DNA from: a virus
Reading direction: 5' to 3' (one strand)
IMG/VR virus record: IMGVR_UViG_3300030329_004153
Location: 1-22,583 of that record
DNA length: 22,583 nucleotides
Below the pieces are notes generated by a model, which saw only the letters and a list, made by a program, of their open reading frames with translations, was not told where the DNA came from and ran no database searches. Shown in pieces: positions 20,023-22,583 of this stretch. Within the stretch, counting starts at the first letter, position 1, and every line of letters starts with the position of its first letter. Position numbers and translations under genes: made by a program.

Positions 20023-21135
20023 ATGCCATCGGTACAAGTATTTCAGAAGGGTCCTTCCGGCAAGGAGAGGATGGCTCAGGGTCTCGCGGGTGCGGGCCAG
20101 ACAATCGCACAGACGCTGCGGGACTCCGCCAGTCTGGGCTTGCGTGAAGACCACATGGCGAACCGTGATCAGATGTTCGAGCAGCAGCAGGACCTTGCCA
20201 CGATGAAGTTCCTCAACTCAATGGACCCGGACCAGATTGACGGGGCGATTGGTCTTGTTAAGAGGTTCCGGCCCGAGTTTGTGACCCGCATGGGTGAACA
20301 AGGGATGCAGGACTTCATTGTCGGCATCAAGAGGCAAAACGTGGGATTGGTTGTGAATGATTCTCGTGAGGCGTTGGATCACGCTATCGAACAAGGCCAG
20401 ATGGGTTCTCCGGGAGAATTGGCTGGAGGTGAGGCCGGTGTCGGAGGAGTGGACGCTGGCAAGGTTGCTCAATGGGCAAAGGTGCAGCTGGATACCGTAG
20501 CGGAGCGGTGGGGAGACGAGTTTGCTCAGGATTGGGCTAACGCTATGGTGCGAAGTTACCCGCAGTACGGGTCTGAACTCAAACAAGCCTTCACCGGCCA
20601 GAACCCGCAGGATGTGATTGGCAACTCGCCGATGGAGCAGGCGGTGGCCGGGGCGGCCAACCCCCAGACGCCAGCCCCTGAAGTGCCGGAGGGCCAGCCG
20701 ATTCCGCCTCCGCCGCCGATGGACCCGAACAATTTCGCTGGATTGGCCTCAGCCCTGAACCCGCAGGAGGCCCCGGCCCCGCCGATCCCGCAGGCAGAAG
20801 TGACACCTCCGCCAACAGGTCAGGACCTCATGACAGGGACGCAGCACGTTCAGAGGGCACAAAACATCAACGATGGGAGTAACGTCCTGCAGGGAGGCCC
20901 TCCCGGTCAGCCTGAGATCAACCCGGACTTCTTCCACCCGTCCAGCATTGTTGACGCCAACGCGACGCAGGGGCCGTTCATTACGCCGTCAGACCAGCAG
21001 TGGATCAGCTATCTGGGCCAGACGGTTGCCGGTGCGGAGCAGGATATTCAGAAGTGGCTGAAGGCTGGTAGGCAGCCTTCGGAGATTTACCAGATATACA
21101 AGGACTTGGGACTGTTTCAGGGAACCAACTTCTAA
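20023..21135 (+). CDS. Internal virion-type protein with proline-rich linker
   Basis: This protein of 370 residues starts one base after the previous stop. The N-terminal half is helical (GKERMAQGLAGAGQTIAQTL, NRDQMFEQQQDLATMKFLNS). Residues about 205-270 are a Pro/Ala/Gln-rich unstructured linker with PIPPPPPMDP, and the C-terminal helix (ISYLGQTVAGAEQDIQKWLK then SEIYQIYKDLGL) resembles a docking segment. A helix-linker-helix design is frequent in ejection proteins. Its TAA overlaps the next ATG by one base. Assignment is from position and composition. Confidence 0.6.
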   Translation: MPSVQVFQKGPSGKERMAQGLAGAGQTIAQTLRDSASLGLREDHMANRDQMFEQQQDLATMKFLNSMDPDQIDGAIGLVKRFRPEFVTRMGEQGMQDFIVGIKRQNVGLVVNDSREALDHAIEQGQMGSPGELAGGEAGVGGVDAGKVAQWAKVQLDTVAERWGDEFAQDWANAMVRSYPQYGSELKQAFTGQNPQDVIGNSPMEQAVAGAANPQTPAPEVPEGQPIPPPPPMDPNNFAGLASALNPQEAPAPPIPQAEVTPPPTGQDLMTGTQHVQRAQNINDGSNVLQGGPPGQPEINPDFFHPSSIVDANATQGPFITPSDQQWISYLGQTVAGAEQDIQKWLKAGRQPSEIYQIYKDLGLFQGTNF

Positions 21136-22583
21136 TGGCTAATATCGGCTTATGGGACCGCGTGGAAGCGGCGTTTGCGGAACAGGACAAGCAGAACGCC
21201 GAGGCCCAGCAGCAGGTCCAGAAAGCAAACAAGGCATTTGACCCCGCAAAAGTGGGTCAGGAGTTCAGTAAGCGGGACCCCAAAATGGCGAACCCGGCCA
21301 TTTGGCAGTCCGTGGAGGAGGAGTTTGCCCGCAGGGATCAGGAGAACGCGGAGATCGAGGCGTTCTGGAACGCGGCCCAGCAAGGCCAGATCAGTTTCGA
21401 CGGGATTACGGGAGACCGAACACGACCGGTTACATTGGGTGATGACGATACCGCCGGGCAGGATGCCGGCAAAGACCGAGTGGAAAAACCCGCCACAGCT
21501 TTTCTGCAAGCCTATAGCGATACGGCAAATTTGAAATCGGGTGTGCCGGTCGCTATAGGCTCGGTCTTTAATGATTCCAACGAGTTGTCTGGTGCCGACA
21601 TGCAGCAGATCATCGCCCGACGCGGCGAGGAGAGGCGTATCAGCGGCCTGAAACACTCGTTCACCGGCAAGGTGGTGGAATCCTACCGCCGGGGAAGTGA
21701 GCACGTAAAGGCGACGGTTGACCTGTACGACGCGGCCATTGCCAATCCCGACCCCCAGCGTGAACAGCAGATCATCGAGCAGCTTCAGCGTCTCGAAAAG
21801 AAACAGATGCAGGACCCGATTGACGGGAACCTGCTGGCAGAAATGGTCTACGGTGCGGCCGGCAGCGTGTTGCCCAGTTTTGTCGAGGGTGCCAAGGCCG
21901 GGTTGCCGATGGCTGCGGCGGGTGCTGCGGCGGGTGCGTCCGGTGCGGCTATTGCCGGCCAGCTGGGTCCGCAGGTTGCCCTTCCTGAAGAAGCGATTAC
22001 CGTTCCGGCCGCTTCAGTGACCGGGTTCGGGTTCGGGTTCAAAGTAGGATCGACCTACTTCTGGGCCAGACAGGGTGCCGGGGAAGCCTACTACGCCATG
22101 CGTCGGGAGGGTGCAGACCCCACGGTCTCCAAAATAATCTCCAATTTCGCCGGTGTGCCCTACGCCCTGATCGAACAGTTTCAGCTGGGCCGGGCCATTC
22201 CGGACGAGGTAACCAAGGGGGCGACCAATCTGGTCCGCCAGAAGGTGGCCGACATCGTTCTGGACATCTCCAAGCGGTACGGTGCCAATCTGGGTATGCA
22301 GACGGTTCAGGAGGTCGGTCAGGAGGCCGTACTGGTCCTTGCCGAGGATCTGGGCCAGTACTACAGCGACAACGACATCAAGGTGGACAAGGCGTTCCTG
22401 CAGGAGCGGGCACAGCGGCTCTGGCACACTACGGTCGAGTCCGCCAAGGCGTTCGCACTGGTCCCGGCACCGGGGGCGGCTATCTCAGCGTCCAGCCAGC
22501 TTGGCAAGCGGCGTGAGGCCATCGAGGCGGAGAGGGCGGCCGCCCAGCCGCAGGAGACATTCGACGAGGTCGAGATCCCGCTG
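21135..22583 (+). CDS. Large internal virion protein, N-terminal part (open at window end)
   Basis: The frame from ATG 21135 (overlapping the previous TAA) is open for all 483 codons to the window end. Residues 1-23 (MANIGLWDRVEAAFAEQDKQ...) and 51-73 (MANPAIWQSVEEEFARRDQE...) are an internal duplication with 12 of 23 residues identical. A hydrophobic Ala/Gly stretch (about 255-276, AAAGAAAGASGAAIAG) is followed by a GFGFKVGSTYFWARQGAGEA segment and AYYAMRREGADPTVSKIISN. This is similar to membrane-interacting parts of large podoviral ejection proteins and large polyvalent phage proteins. Such proteins often carry a transglycosylase or other enzyme further on; that part is outside the window. 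Confidence 0.7.
   Translation, partial: MANIGLWDRVEAAFAEQDKQNAEAQQQVQKANKAFDPAKVGQEFSKRDPKMANPAIWQSVEEEFARRDQENAEIEAFWNAAQQGQISFDGITGDRTRPVTLGDDDTAGQDAGKDRVEKPATAFLQAYSDTANLKSGVPVAIGSVFNDSNELSGADMQQIIARRGEERRISGLKHSFTGKVVESYRRGSEHVKATVDLYDAAIANPDPQREQQIIEQLQRLEKKQMQDPIDGNLLAEMVYGAAGSVLPSFVEGAKAGLPMAAAGAAAGASGAAIAGQLGPQVALPEEAITVPAASVTGFGFGFKVGSTYFWARQGAGEAYYAMRREGADPTVSKIISNFAGVPYALIEQFQLGRAIPDEVTKGATNLVRQKVADIVLDISKRYGANLGMQTVQEVGQEAVLVLAEDLGQYYSDNDIKVDKAFLQERAQRLWHTTVESAKAFALVPAPGAAISASSQLGKRREAIEAERAAAQPQETFDEVEIPL

Overview
The window is part of a tailed double-stranded DNA bacteriophage or prophage genome. The virion block has podovirus character. It holds a large terminase, a portal of about 720 residues, a coiled-coil scaffold, a major capsid protein, a short head-tail adaptor, a nozzle-like protein, a fibre and three large internal-virion-type proteins. 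No tube, sheath, tail-chaperone or tape-measure gene is visible. The virion genes are GC-rich, with starts preceded by strong AGGAG or AAAGGTGG-type ribosome sites, so the host is a bacterium with an ordinary anti-Shine-Dalgarno sequence. The sequence alone does not identify the host, and no integrase, lysis or replication gene is seen.

Layout. (1) 1-774, read leftward: short cassettes including two paralogous cysteine-rich mini-proteins. Each cassette is separated by a GC-rich hairpin and a conserved ACACAAGG(G)A box in front of the start, and the set is read from an extended -10 promoter near 850 with a 17-bp palindrome just downstream. (2) About 775-1578: a divergent control region without a convincing gene. 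It holds a diverged direct repeat, a helically phased 11-bp array (1319-1394), a rightward extended -10 promoter (1405-1432) and an intrinsic terminator (1536-1569) just before the first rightward gene. (3) 1579-3186: seven tightly packed small genes, five of them CxxC zinc-ribbon-like, with start/stop overlaps. One carries a parS-like palindrome, and a 57-residue gene abuts the terminase. (4) 3183-8601: terminase large subunit, a probable PD-(D/E)XK nuclease, small basic, cysteine-rich and membrane proteins (two of them overlapping), then virion-type proteins including two tandem LamG/concanavalin-like paralogues. (5) 8618-14060: portal, a consensus sigma70 promoter overlapping the portal stop codon, a structured leader, scaffold, major capsid protein, three putative decoration proteins (two of them a tandem duplicate), then a strong intrinsic terminator. 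(6) 14075-22583: adaptor, nozzle-like protein, tail fibre and three internal/ejection-type proteins, the last cut by the window end.

How it works together (inference): leftward and rightward programmes diverge from the 840-1440 control region. The rightward unit begins with a promoter, terminator and start codon in that order, which suggests attenuation or antitermination before the zinc-ribbon and packaging genes are expressed. The scaffold-capsid-decoration unit has its own promoter and terminator, as expected for proteins needed in hundreds of copies. The remaining genes supply the portal vertex, the short tail and the proteins ejected with the DNA.
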